A stretch of 60,549 bases of DNA from CADCTB01 sp035494015 (GCA_035494015.1 DATJHJ010000040.1:1-60549); one strand, 5' to 3'. Counted from the stretch's first letter, positions 7,247-16,723 are shown. Numbers and translations are program-made. Notes: generated by a model from the sequence alone, not told the origin.

Positions 7247-8115
7247 TCCCCCCGCCCGGGGCGCACGGGGGGGACGGGGCGCGACTGGCGGCCGCCCTGG
7301 GGGTGGACCCGGCGGCGGTGCTCGACCTGTCGGCCAGCTTCAACCCCGTGGCGCCCGACCCCGGTGAGGTCGTGGCCAAGCACCTCGACGCCCTCGGGCG
7401 CTACCCGGACCCGGCCGCCGCCACCGCCGCCCTGGCCGCGGCCATGGACGTGGATGTCGACAGGCTGCTGCTTACCAACGGCGGCGCCGAGGCCATCGCC
7501 CTGGTGGGGGCCGAGCTGGGCGGCCGGGTCGACGAGCCGGACTTCGACCTGTACCCCCGGGGCGGCGGCCCGTTGTGGCGATCCAACCCCCACAACCCGA
7601 GCGGCCGGTTGGCCGGCGCCGACGAGGAGGCCGGCGTCTGGGACGAGGCCTTCTACCCGTTGGCCACCGGGAGGTGGACCCGGGGCGAGGCCGTCGTCGT
7701 CGGCTCGCTGACCAAGCTCCTGGCCTGCCCCGGCCTGCGGGCCGGCTACGTGCTCGCCGGTCCGGAACTGATCCACCGCCTCCGCCGCCGGCAGACGACC
7801 TGGTCGGTCAACGGGCTGGCCGCCGCCGCGCTGCCCGACCTTCTGGCCGCCGTGGACCTGCCGGCGTGGGCGACGGCCGTGGCCCGGCTGCGGGCCCGGC
7901 TGGCCGACGTGCTGCGTGGGGCCGGCCTGGACCCCGAACCTTCGAACGCCAACTTCGTCCTGGTCCGCGCCCGGGGGCTGCGGGCCGCGCTGGCCCCTCA
8001 TGGCGTCCTGGTCCGGGACTGCGCCAGCTTCGGCCTGCCCGAGCACGCTCGGATCGCCGTCCCGGACGACGCCGGGCTGGCCCGGCTGGAGGAGGTCCTG
8101 TGCGGGGCGCGCTGA
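7243..8115 (+). CDS. cobC: CobC/CobD-type PLP-dependent aminotransferase, shortened
   Basis: A class I/II aminotransferase-fold protein, in cobalamin operons normally L-threonine-phosphate decarboxylase supplying aminopropanol phosphate. Seen here are LSASFNPVAP, GRYPDP, LLTNGGAEAIAL, SNPHNPSG, WDEAF, and SLTKLLACPGLRAGY with the PLP lysine at K158. At 290 residues it is well below the usual 330-360. The gap is between GGAEAI and NPHNPSG, where about 35 residues of the large domain are missing, with a second shortening before WDEAF. Reading frame and catalytic residues are intact, so it looks like a compact variant rather than a broken gene. It starts at the ATG overlapping the cbiB stop. Confidence 0.82.
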   Translation: MIPPPGAHGGDGARLAAALGVDPAAVLDLSASFNPVAPDPGEVVAKHLDALGRYPDPAAATAALAAAMDVDVDRLLLTNGGAEAIALVGAELGGRVDEPDFDLYPRGGGPLWRSNPHNPSGRLAGADEEAGVWDEAFYPLATGRWTRGEAVVVGSLTKLLACPGLRAGYVLAGPELIHRLRRRQTTWSVNGLAAAALPDLLAAVDLPAWATAVARLRARLADVLRGAGLDPEPSNANFVLVRARGLRAALAPHGVLVRDCASFGLPEHARIAVPDDAGLARLEEVLCGAR

Positions 8116-9530
8116 TGGTCTGCGGCACGGCCAGCGATGTCGGCAAGAGCTCGGTCGTCGCCGGCCTGTGCCGGGCGTTGCACCGCCAGGGTGTGCGGGT
8201 CGCCCCGTTCAAGGCCCAGAACATGGCCAACAACGCCTACGTCACCCCCGCGGGCCACGAGATCGGCCGGGCGCAGGGGGTGCAGGCGCTGGCCGCCGGG
8301 GCGGTGCCCGAGGTGGCCATGAACCCGATCCTGCTCAAGCCGACGGGGGAGCGGACCAGCCAGGTGGTGGTGATGGGCCGGCCCCTCGGGCACCTGGACG
8401 CCGCCGCCTACCAGGTCGAGAAGCCACGGCTGCTCGGCACCGTGCTGGGCGCGTTGGCCGACCTCCGGGACCGGTTCGACGTCGTCGTGCTCGAAGGGGC
8501 CGGTAGCCCGGCCGAGATCAACCTGCTGGACGGGGACATCGTGAACCTCCGGCTGGCCGCGGCGGCCGGTGGCGTGCCGGCCGTCGTCGTGGGCGACATC
8601 GACCGGGGCGGGGTGTTCGCCGCTCTGTACGGCACGGTCGCCCTGCTGCCGGACGACCTGCGCCGGCTGGTCAGGGGGTTTGTCGTGAACAAGCTGCGGG
8701 GGGATCCCGCCCTGCTGGCCGACGGCCCCGCCGAGCTCGAGCGGCGCTGCGGCGTCCCCACCCTCGGGGTGCTCCCGTACCTGCACGGCGTGTCCCTGGA
8801 CGCCGAGGACTCGTTGGCCCTGCCCCCGGCCCGGCCCGCCGCCGGGACCGATCTCGACGTGGCCGTGATCCGCTTCCCCCGGATCGCCAACTTCACCGAC
8901 CTGGACCCCCTGACGGTCGAGCCGGCGGTCGGCGTGCGGTACGTGGAACGACCGGCCGCCCTCGGACGGCCGGACCTCGTCGTGCTGCCCGGGACCAAGG
9001 CGACGGTCAGCGACCTGGAGTGGCTGCGGGGGCGGGGCCTGGACCGGGCGGTCGAGGCGTGCGGCGCCCGCGTGCTCGGCATCTGCGGCGGCTACCAGAT
9101 GATGGGGCGGACGATCGTCGACGACATCGAGTCCGGCCGGGGCGAAGTCCACGGGCTGGGCTGGCTGGACGCCGGCACCGTGTTCCAGCCGACGAAGGTG
9201 ACGCGCCAGCGCCGCGGCAGGGCCCTGAACCAACGGGTCAGCGGTTACCAGATCCACCACGGCCGGGTGACGGCCGCCAACCCCTGGATCCAGCTGGACG
9301 ACGCCTACGGGACCGAGCCCGACGGGGCGACGGCCGGCGGCCGGTTCTACGGCACCACCCTTCACGGGCTGTTCGAGGACGACGGCTTCCGCCCCGCCTT
9401 CCTGGGGATCGACCCGTCGGGGGCCTCCTTCGCCGGGGCCCGGGAGGCCCAGCTCGACCGCCTGGCCGACCTGCTCGAAGCCCACCTCGACCTGGCGGCT
9501 GTCTACTCATTGATCAAGGAAGCCAATTGA
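8100..9530 (+). CDS. cobQ: Cobyric acid synthase (CobQ/CbiP)
   Basis: Glutamine-dependent amidotransferase that amidates four side chains of adenosylcobyrinic acid diamide. The N-terminal synthetase domain shows VCGTASDVGKSSVVAGLCR and APFKAQNMANNAYVT. The C-terminal triad-type glutaminase domain has LGICGGYQMMG (nucleophile Cys), a GYQIHHG segment and TTLHGLFEDD. I chose the GTG at 8100 because ggaggaggt lies just upstream and it yields the family N-terminus MRGALMVCGT. An ATG at 8115 is the alternative. The gene overlaps cobC by 16 bases and its stop overlaps the TTG of cobN. Confidence 0.94.
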   Translation: MRGALMVCGTASDVGKSSVVAGLCRALHRQGVRVAPFKAQNMANNAYVTPAGHEIGRAQGVQALAAGAVPEVAMNPILLKPTGERTSQVVVMGRPLGHLDAAAYQVEKPRLLGTVLGALADLRDRFDVVVLEGAGSPAEINLLDGDIVNLRLAAAAGGVPAVVVGDIDRGGVFAALYGTVALLPDDLRRLVRGFVVNKLRGDPALLADGPAELERRCGVPTLGVLPYLHGVSLDAEDSLALPPARPAAGTDLDVAVIRFPRIANFTDLDPLTVEPAVGVRYVERPAALGRPDLVVLPGTKATVSDLEWLRGRGLDRAVEACGARVLGICGGYQMMGRTIVDDIESGRGEVHGLGWLDAGTVFQPTKVTRQRRGRALNQRVSGYQIHHGRVTAANPWIQLDDAYGTEPDGATAGGRFYGTTLHGLFEDDGFRPAFLGIDPSGASFAGAREAQLDRLADLLEAHLDLAAVYSLIKEAN

Positions 9531-12500
9531 TTCTGTTCCTCACCAACGCCGATACCGAGATCCTGGCCGTGCGGTCGGTGGTCGAGGGCCTGCCCGCCGG
9601 CTTCCCACCGGTCCGGGCCGGGAACCCGACCACCCTGGCCACCGCGCCGACCCTCGACGGCGTCGACGTCGTCCTGGTCCGCCTCCTCGGGGGCCGCCGG
9701 GCGTGGGAGGAGCAGTTCGACGACCTCCGGTCCCGCTGCACCGCCGCCCACATCCCCCTGCTGGCCTTCGGCGGCGAGTCGACGCCCGACGCCGAGCTGA
9801 CCGCGCTGTCGACCGCGCCGCCCGCCACGGTCAGCCGGGCCTTCGAGTACCTTGCCCACGGCGGCCTGGTCAACGTCGAGCAGCTGTTGCGGTTCGTCGC
9901 CGGCTACCCGGCGCAACCTCCCGTGGAGGTCGAGGCCTTCGGCATCCTCGGCGACCGCCCGTATGACCCGGCCCGCCCAACGATCGGGGTCGTCTTCTAC
10001 CGGGCCCACGTCCTGGCCGGGAACACCGGGTTCGTCGAGGATCTGTGCACGGCCATCGAGGCCCGGGCCGCCAACGCCCGGGCCGTCTGGTGCTACTCGC
10101 TGCGCGCCGACCCCGGCGTGTTCGACCTCCTGCGCGACGTCGACGTCCTGGTGACCACCGTCCTGGCCATGGGCACGCTGGACGGCGACGACTGGGACGC
10201 CGGCGCCCTCGCTGCCCTCGACGTACCGGTCCTCCAGGCGGTGGCGGCCACCCAGCCCGCGGCGGCGTGGGCGGCCAGCACCGCCGGCCTCACCCCGATC
10301 GACGTGGCCATGAGCGTGGCCATCCCCGAGTTCGACGGGCGGATCGTCGGCCCGGCCTTCTCGTTCAAGGAGCTGGTCGACGACGGCGACGAGCTGGGCG
10401 CTCCCGTCCACGCCTACCGCACCGTGCCCGACCGGGTCGCCCGCGTCGCCGGCCTGGCCATACGCCTGGCCGCCCTCCGCCACGTCCCCCCGGCAGAGAA
10501 GCGCGTCGCCGTCGTCCTCTCGGCCTACCCGACCAAGCGCAGCCGCATCGGCAATGCCGTGGCCCTGGACACGCCGGCCTCGGTCATCGACCTCCTCCAC
10601 GCCCTGCGCCAGGCCGGCTACCAGGTCGACCGGATCCCTGACGACGGCGACGCCCTCATGGCCGAGCTGGCCGACGGCGCGACGTGCGGAGGCTGGCCCC
10701 TCGAGGAGTACCTGCGGGCCGTCGGCCCCTTCGGCGTCGGGATCGACGACACCTGGGGCCCGGCCGAGGCCGACTTCGAGTTCGCCGGCATCGACCTCGG
10801 CGGTGTCCTCGTCGCCATCCAGCCACCCCGAGGGTTCGGTGACAATCCCATCGCCGTCTACCACTCGCCCGACCTCGCTCCCACCCACCACTATGTGGCC
10901 TTCTACCGGTGGCTCGAACTGGCGTGGGGGGCCCACGCCGTGGTCCACGCCGGCAAGCACGGGACCCTGGAGTGGCTGCCGGGCAAGGGGGTGGGCCTGT
11001 CGGCCGCCTGCGCGCCCGACGCCGTCCTCGGCGACCTGCCGCTGATCTACCCCTTCGTGGTCAACGACCCGGGCGAGGGGACCCAAGCCAAGCGGCGCGC
11101 CCACGCGGTGATCGTCGACCACCTGCTCCCCCCCATGACCCGGGCCGACTCCTACGATGACGTGGCCCGCCTGGAGACCCTGCTCGACGAGCACGCCCAG
11201 ATCGCCGCCCTCGACCCGGCCAAGCTGCCCGCCATCCGGGCCCAGGTGTGGGATCTGCTGGTCCAGGCCGAGCTGCACCGGGACCTGGGGGTGGCCGACA
11301 AGCCGGGCGACGACGAGTTCGACGACCTCGTCCTGCACGTCGACGGGTACCTGTGCGAGCTCAAAGACGCCCAGATCCGGGGCGGGCTGCACATCCTCGG
11401 CCGCCCCCCCGAGGGCGAGGCCGAGCTGGACCTCGTCCTGGCCATCACCCGCCTCCCCCAGGGCCCGAGCGTGCCCGCCCTCCGGCGCCCGACCGCGACC
11501 GCGGACCGCCACGACGTGGACGAGGCCGAGGCCGAGGCTCGGGCCACCCTGGCCGCCCTCCAGTCCGGCGGCTGGGCCTACGGCGGGGACCACCCCACCC
11601 TGCACTGGGTGTGCGACCGCCTCGTCCCTGCTCTGCACCGCACCACCGACGAGGTCGGCAACCTCCTGGCCGCCCTCGACGGCCGCCACGTCCCCGCTGG
11701 GCCGAGCGGTGCGCCGACCCGGGGGATGGCCCACGTCCTGCCCACGGGCCGCAACTTCTTCTCTGTCGACCCCAAGGCGATCCCCAGCCGGCTGGCGTGG
11801 GACGTCGGCCAGAAGCTGGCCGACCGGCTGCTGGAGCGCCACCGCCGGGAGGAGGGCCGCGACCCAACCGCGGTCGGGCTGGTGGTCTGGGGCACGGCGG
11901 CCATGCGCACCGGGGGCGACGACGTGGCCGAGGCGCTGGCCCTGCTCGGTGTCCGCCCGGTATGGGCCGACGAATCGGCACGGGTCACCGGCGTCGAGCT
12001 GATCCCCGACGCCGAGCTGGGCCGGCCCAGGGTCGACGTGACCCTGCGCATCTCCGGCTTCTTCCGCGACGCCTTTCCCCACGTCGTCGCCCTGCTCGAC
12101 GATGCCGTGCACCTGGCCGGCTTCGACGACGACCCCCGCATCTTCGGTTCCAAGCCGGGCGCCTACGGGTCGGGGATCCTGCCCTTGCTCGAGACCAGGG
12201 AGTGGGAGAACGACGACGACCTCGCCGCCGTCTACCTGGCGTGGGGCGGGTACTCGTACGGCCGGGCCGGGATGGGCGCGCCGGCCGCCGAGGCCATGCA
12301 GCGGCGGTTCTCGCGGATCGAGGTGGCGGTCAAGAACCAGGACAACCGGGAGCACGACATCTTCGACTCCGACGACTACCTGCAGGACCACGGCGGCATG
12401 ATCGCCACCATCCGGGCCCTGCGGGGGGGCGAGGAGCCCAAGGCGTGGTTCGGCGACTCCGCCAACCCGGCCGACCCCAAGGTCTGGTCGCTGGCCGAGG

Positions 12501-12853
12501 AGGCGGCCAGGGTCGTGCGCACGCGCGTGCTCAACCCGAAATGGATCGGGGCCATGTGCCGCCATGGGTACAAGGGCGCCTTCGAGATGGCGGCCACCGT
12601 CGACTACCTCTTCGGCTACGACGCCACCGCCCACGTCGTCGAGGACTGGATGTACGAGAAGGTGACCGACGCCTACGTGGCCGATCCCGCGGTCCGCAAG
12701 CTGTTCGAGCAGTCCAACCCGTGGGCCCTGCGGTCGATCGCCGAGAAGCTGCTGGAGGCCAAGGACCGCGGCCTGTGGGACGCCTCGCCCGAGGCCCTGG
12801 CCACGCTGCGCTCCGCCCTGCTCGAGGCCGAGGGTTGGGAGGAGGCCCGGTGA
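9527..12853 (+). CDS. cobN: Cobaltochelatase large subunit CobN
   Basis: A 1108-residue member of the CobN/ChlH/BchH family, the large subunit that inserts cobalt into hydrogenobyrinic acid a,c-diamide in the aerobic pathway. Recognisable blocks include VVHAGKHGTLEWLPGKGVGL, YPFVVNDPGEGTQAKRR, PTGRNFFSVDPKAIPS, LPLLETREWENDDDLA and KNQDNREHDIFDSDDY. I chose the TTG start at 9527: it overlaps the cobQ stop (TTGA), follows an aaggaa Shine-Dalgarno and gives an N-terminus ILFLTNADTE. Its presence implies aerobic corrin synthesis. The ATPase partner is the next gene. Confidence 0.95.
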   Translation: MILFLTNADTEILAVRSVVEGLPAGFPPVRAGNPTTLATAPTLDGVDVVLVRLLGGRRAWEEQFDDLRSRCTAAHIPLLAFGGESTPDAELTALSTAPPATVSRAFEYLAHGGLVNVEQLLRFVAGYPAQPPVEVEAFGILGDRPYDPARPTIGVVFYRAHVLAGNTGFVEDLCTAIEARAANARAVWCYSLRADPGVFDLLRDVDVLVTTVLAMGTLDGDDWDAGALAALDVPVLQAVAATQPAAAWAASTAGLTPIDVAMSVAIPEFDGRIVGPAFSFKELVDDGDELGAPVHAYRTVPDRVARVAGLAIRLAALRHVPPAEKRVAVVLSAYPTKRSRIGNAVALDTPASVIDLLHALRQAGYQVDRIPDDGDALMAELADGATCGGWPLEEYLRAVGPFGVGIDDTWGPAEADFEFAGIDLGGVLVAIQPPRGFGDNPIAVYHSPDLAPTHHYVAFYRWLELAWGAHAVVHAGKHGTLEWLPGKGVGLSAACAPDAVLGDLPLIYPFVVNDPGEGTQAKRRAHAVIVDHLLPPMTRADSYDDVARLETLLDEHAQIAALDPAKLPAIRAQVWDLLVQAELHRDLGVADKPGDDEFDDLVLHVDGYLCELKDAQIRGGLHILGRPPEGEAELDLVLAITRLPQGPSVPALRRPTATADRHDVDEAEAEARATLAALQSGGWAYGGDHPTLHWVCDRLVPALHRTTDEVGNLLAALDGRHVPAGPSGAPTRGMAHVLPTGRNFFSVDPKAIPSRLAWDVGQKLADRLLERHRREEGRDPTAVGLVVWGTAAMRTGGDDVAEALALLGVRPVWADESARVTGVELIPDAELGRPRVDVTLRISGFFRDAFPHVVALLDDAVHLAGFDDDPRIFGSKPGAYGSGILPLLETREWENDDDLAAVYLAWGGYSYGRAGMGAPAAEAMQRRFSRIEVAVKNQDNREHDIFDSDDYLQDHGGMIATIRALRGGEEPKAWFGDSANPADPKVWSLAEEAARVVRTRVLNPKWIGAMCRHGYKGAFEMAATVDYLFGYDATAHVVEDWMYEKVTDAYVADPAVRKLFEQSNPWALRSIAEKLLEAKDRGLWDASPEALATLRSALLEAEGWEEAR

Positions 12854-14559
12854 GCACCGATTTCCCGTTCGCCGCCGTCGTCGGCCACGACGAGGCCAAG
12901 CTGGCCCTGCGCCTCGCCGCCGCCGAGCCCGCCATCGGCGGCGTGCTCCTGCGGGGCCAGAAGGGGTCGGCCAAAACCACCCTGGCCCGCGGCCTGGCCC
13001 GGCTCCTCGCCCCCGGCGCACCGTTCGTGGAGCTTCCCGTGGGGGCCACCGAGGATCGCCTCATCGGCTCCATCGACCTGGCCGCCGCCCTGACCGGGGG
13101 CGAGATCCGCTTCTCACCCGGCCTACTGGCCGCGGCCCATGGGGGCGTGCTCTACGTCGACGAGGTCAACCTGCTGCCCGACCACCTCGTCGACGTCCTC
13201 CTCGACGTGGCCGTCAGCGGCGTCAACCGGGTGGAGCGCGAGGGGGTGTCCCACCAGCACGCCAGCCGCTTCGTGCTCGTCGGCTCCATGAACCCCGAGG
13301 AGGGCGATTTGCGGCCCCAGCTCCTCGACCGCTTCGGCCTGGCCGCCGACGTGACTTCGCCCGTCGACCCGGCCGAGCGGGCCGAGGCCGTCCGCCGGCG
13401 CATGGCCTTCGAGCGCGACTCAGCCGCCTTCGTCGCCGAGTGGCCGGAGGAGCCGCTGCGCCCGAGCCCGGGGGCGACCCTTCCCGACGAGCTGATCCGT
13501 ACCGTCAGCGCCCTCTGCGTATCGGTGGGCGCCGAGGGGTTGCGGGCCGACCTGGTCATCTGCCGTGCCGCCGCCGCCCTGGCCGGCCTCGAAGGGCGCG
13601 ACGAGGCCACGGTCGACGACGTCCGCCGCGTCGCCCCGCTGGCCCTGGCCCATCGCCGGCGGCGTCACCCGTTCGACGACCCCGGGATGAGCCCTGATGA
13701 GGTCGACCAGGCCCTGGAAGAGGCCGCCGAGCCCGACCACGGCGCTCCCGAGCAGGACCGGGTGGCGGCGCCCGGTTCGCCGGCTCGAGTCCGCCGCATC
13801 GAAGCGCCCCGCACGGCCACGCCCGGCTCGGGCGGGCGCCGGTCGATGGTCGAGGGGAGCCGGGGCCGGCTGGTCGGCGACCGGACGCCGAGCGGCGGCG
13901 CGCTCGGCTCGGTCGCCCTCGGGCCCACCCTGCGGGCCGCGGCCGCCCGCCGGGCCGGCGACCCTGCCGGCCCCCTCGTCGTCCCGGCCGACGTCCGGGA
14001 GGCGGTGCGCGAGGAGCGGGCGGGGAACCTGGTCATCCTCGCCGTCGATGCCTCGGGCTCGATGGGGGCCGAGGCCCGGATGGAGGCGGCCAAGGGCGCG
14101 GTCCTCGGGCTGCTGCTCGACGCCTACCAGCGGCGCGACCGGGTGGCGTTGGTCACCTTCCGGGGCGACGGGGCGGACGTCGCCCTGCGGCCCACGGGGA
14201 GCGTGGAGGTGGCTCGGGCCCGGCTCACCGACCTGCCGACCGGGGGCCGCACCCCGCTGGCGGCCGGGATCAGCGCCGCCCTCGATTTGGCCGGGGACCC
14301 CCACGACCGCCCCCTCGTGGTGCTCGTGTCGGACGGGCGGGCCACCGCGGCGGCCGACGGGCAGGACCCCCTGGTGGCCGCGAAGGAGGCCGCCGCCGAG
14401 GTCCGGCGGCGCCGGGTCCCCGCCGTGGTCGTCGATGCCGAGGACGGCCACACCCGCCTGGGCCTGGCCGCCGAACTCGCCGAGGTGATGGGCGCCCGCT
14501 ACCTGACCCTGGCCCAGCTCAGCGCGCCGAACCTGCGCGGCTTCACCACGGAGGGCTGA
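12850..14559 (+). CDS. Fused AAA+/VWA chelatase subunit (ChlI-ChlD type), CobN partner
   Basis: A 569-residue protein uniting the two small chelatase subunits. The N-terminal AAA+ module has Walker A GQKGSAKTT (residues 36-44) and Walker B GVLYVDEVNLL (about 99-109) plus SMNPEEGDLRPQLLDRFGL. A low-complexity linker follows at roughly 280-340. The C-terminal von Willebrand A domain carries the MIDAS start VDASGSM at about 399-405. Such fused proteins accompany CobN in actinobacteria in place of CobS/CobT. It starts with GTG overlapping the cobN stop after a ggaggag Shine-Dalgarno. It is the last gene of the riboswitch operon and its 3' end overlaps the convergent PhoD-like gene by 17 bases. 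Confidence 0.9.
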   Translation: MSTDFPFAAVVGHDEAKLALRLAAAEPAIGGVLLRGQKGSAKTTLARGLARLLAPGAPFVELPVGATEDRLIGSIDLAAALTGGEIRFSPGLLAAAHGGVLYVDEVNLLPDHLVDVLLDVAVSGVNRVEREGVSHQHASRFVLVGSMNPEEGDLRPQLLDRFGLAADVTSPVDPAERAEAVRRRMAFERDSAAFVAEWPEEPLRPSPGATLPDELIRTVSALCVSVGAEGLRADLVICRAAAALAGLEGRDEATVDDVRRVAPLALAHRRRRHPFDDPGMSPDEVDQALEEAAEPDHGAPEQDRVAAPGSPARVRRIEAPRTATPGSGGRRSMVEGSRGRLVGDRTPSGGALGSVALGPTLRAAAARRAGDPAGPLVVPADVREAVREERAGNLVILAVDASGSMGAEARMEAAKGAVLGLLLDAYQRRDRVALVTFRGDGADVALRPTGSVEVARARLTDLPTGGRTPLAAGISAALDLAGDPHDRPLVVLVSDGRATAAADGQDPLVAAKEAAAEVRRRRVPAVVVDAEDGHTRLGLAAELAEVMGARYLTLAQLSAPNLRGFTTEG

Positions 14560-15985
14560 ACGAGGCGGGGGCGTCGGCCCGCCGCAGCCCCGGCTCGCCC
14601 GCCACCAGCCGCCAACCGCCGGCCCACCGCTCGGCCCGGTCCCGGCGGTCGATCGTCTCGACGTGCCACCAGTCGGCCTGCAGGTCGTCCTCGGTGACCT
14701 CGACGACGACGTACCCGTGCCGGCGGATGTCGCCCATGCGGACGTGGCGGTTCTGGGACAGGAAGATGCGCCGGGCCAGCCAGGCTGCTCCGGGGAAGGA
14801 GGGGAGCACCGTGTCGGCGAAGCTGTCGGTGGTCACGCTCGGCGTGACGAACTCCGCCCCCACCGGCAGGTCGGAAGCCCACGACGAGTGCAGGTCTCCG
14901 GTGAGCACGGCCACGTTCGCCCCCCACCCCGTGCGCCGCAGCAGCTCGTAGAACCGGTCCCGCTCGGCCGGGTACCCGTCCCACTGGCTGGAGTTGACGC
15001 CCAACCCGCCGCCGACGTTCAGGGCTCGCAGCGGGGCCATCATCACCTGGTTGGCGACCAGCAGCCAGCGAGCCGTCGACGCCGACACCTCCCCCTCCAG
15101 CCATCGCCACTGGTCGTCGCCCAGCAGCGACCGGTCCCGGTACGAGATCCGCCGGGCGGGCCCGACGCCGTTGTTGGCCGGACGGTCCCGCCCGAACAGG
15201 CGGGTGTCGAGGAGGACGAGATCGCCGAGGGCGCCGAGGTGCAGGGTGCGGTGCACCGTGCCCGGGAGCCTGGGGCGGACGGGGATCCACTCGAAGTAGG
15301 CCCGGGCCGCCGCGGCCCGGCGGTCGGACCACAGGCCGTGCCGGCGGGGATCATGGTTCGTCGCGCCGTCCCGCCACGCCCCGCCGGCGAACTCGTGGTC
15401 GTCCCACACCGCGGCCACGGGATGGCGGGCGTGCAGGGCCTGCAGGTCCGGGTCCAGGCGGTACTGGGCGTGGCGGGCCCGGTAGCCGGCGAGGTCGTAG
15501 ATCATCCCGCCCGGGCGGTGGGCTCGGACCGCCCCCTTCCGCGCGCTGGCCGAGTCGGTCTCGTAGATGTAGTCACCCACGTGAACCACGAGATCCAGGT
15601 CGCGGGCGGCCAGGTTGGCGTAGGCGTTGAAGAACCCGCACGGCCAGTTGGCGCACGACGCCAGCCCGATACGGAGGCGCTCCGGGCCTCCCGGGGCCGG
15701 GGCCGTGCGCGTCCGGCCCGTCCGCGAGGCCGCGCCGCCGGCGCGGAAGCCGTACCAGTAGGTCGTCGACGGTTCGAGCCCGCGAACGTCGACATGGACC
15801 GTGTAATCCGAGTCGTCCGCCGCCGCCACCGTGCCGGTCGCGATCGGGTCCGACCCGTCGTCGCACGTGCCCAGCCACCAGTCGACGGGAACCGGGCTGC
15901 AGCCCTCGGTCGTGCAGCGGGTCCACAGCAGCACGCCATCGGGCAGCGGGTCGGCGCTGGCGACGCCGTGGCGGAAGGTGACCAA
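14543..15985 (-). CDS. phoD: PhoD-like alkaline phosphatase/phosphodiesterase
   Basis: A metallophosphoesterase of the PhoD family. An N-terminal Fn3-like domain (GVASADPLPDGVLLWTR; GLEPSTTYWYGFRAG) precedes the catalytic domain with SCANWPCGFFNAY, HVGDYIYE, VAAVWDDHEFAGG, VLLDTRLFGR and TGDLHSSW, the usual Fe/Ca ligands. The start is unclear: no ATG or GTG lies in frame before the conserved domain. I use the TTG at 15985 (480 residues), which leaves no signal peptide, whereas most PhoD enzymes are Tat-exported. Upstream codons are open but antisense to npdG and not protein-like. The exported form may have been lost or may use a rare start. Confidence 0.8.
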   Translation of the reverse strand: MVTFRHGVASADPLPDGVLLWTRCTTEGCSPVPVDWWLGTCDDGSDPIATGTVAAADDSDYTVHVDVRGLEPSTTYWYGFRAGGAASRTGRTRTAPAPGGPERLRIGLASCANWPCGFFNAYANLAARDLDLVVHVGDYIYETDSASARKGAVRAHRPGGMIYDLAGYRARHAQYRLDPDLQALHARHPVAAVWDDHEFAGGAWRDGATNHDPRRHGLWSDRRAAAARAYFEWIPVRPRLPGTVHRTLHLGALGDLVLLDTRLFGRDRPANNGVGPARRISYRDRSLLGDDQWRWLEGEVSASTARWLLVANQVMMAPLRALNVGGGLGVNSSQWDGYPAERDRFYELLRRTGWGANVAVLTGDLHSSWASDLPVGAEFVTPSVTTDSFADTVLPSFPGAAWLARRIFLSQNRHVRMGDIRRHGYVVVEVTEDDLQADWWHVETIDRRDRAERWAGGWRLVAGEPGLRRADAPASFSPPW

Positions 15986-16057
15986 GTCGGGGTCGGACGC
16001 TACAGGGCGGTCACGGCGCGATGGGAGCAGCCCGCGCCGGCATGACAGTGTGTCGGG

Positions 16058-16723
16058 ATGCGTGTAGGAATCGTGGGAGGGACCGGCCCCGCCGGCCGTG
16101 CGCTCGCCGCCCGGCTGGCGTCGGTGGGCTTGGACGTGGTGATCGGCTCGCGCTCGGCCGAGCGGGCCCAGGAGATCACCGACGAGATCGCCAAGAAGTG
16201 GCCGGACCGCGACCTGCCGCTGTCGCCCGCGGTCAACGCCGACGCCACGGCCGCCGACCTCGTCGTGGTGGCCACGCCATGGGACGCGGCGGCGGACACG
16301 GCGGGGTCTCTGCGGGCCCGGTTGGCGGGCAAGGTCGTCATCTCGATGGGCAACGCCCTGGCCAAGATCGACGGCGAGCTGCAGGCCGTGGTCCCGCCGC
16401 TGGGCTCGGTGGCCGCCGGCGTCCAAGCCGCCGCCCCCGAGTCGATGGTGGCCGCTGCCTTCCACCACCTCCCGGCCCGCTCGCTGGGTGACCTCGACCG
16501 GGACGCGTCAGGCGACATCCTGGTGTGCAGCGACCACGCCGCCGCCCTCGATGCGACGGCGGCCCTGATCCGGCGGGTCCCGGGGCTGCGCCCGTTCTCG
16601 GCCGGCTCGCTGGCTGCGGCCGGGCCGGTGGAGGCTTTCACCGCCGTGCTCCTCGGGCTCAACGCCCGCTACAAGGGCCGGGCCACCATCCACCTGACGG
16701 GCATCGACGACACGCCCCGGTGA
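16058..16723 (+). CDS. npdG: F420H2:NADP+ oxidoreductase (NADPH-dependent F420 reductase)
   Basis: A 221-residue protein beginning MRVGIVGGTGPAGRALA, a Rossmann dinucleotide motif, then IGSRSAERA (NADP-binding arginines), LVVVATPWDAA and VISMGNAL, then a C-terminal FSAGSLAAAGPVEAFTAVLLGLN segment typical of the family. It exchanges hydride between NADPH and the deazaflavin F420, implying that the host makes F420. Its TGA overlaps the ATG of mshC (TGATG), so the two genes are translationally coupled. Confidence 0.88.
   Translation: MRVGIVGGTGPAGRALAARLASVGLDVVIGSRSAERAQEITDEIAKKWPDRDLPLSPAVNADATAADLVVVATPWDAAADTAGSLRARLAGKVVISMGNALAKIDGELQAVVPPLGSVAAGVQAAAPESMVAAAFHHLPARSLGDLDRDASGDILVCSDHAAALDATAALIRRVPGLRPFSAGSLAAAGPVEAFTAVLLGLNARYKGRATIHLTGIDDTPR

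Noticed and set aside
9503..13021. 1172-residue minus-strand frame
   Set aside because: Antisense to cobN; long only because GC-rich third positions avoid stops. No recognisable domain.
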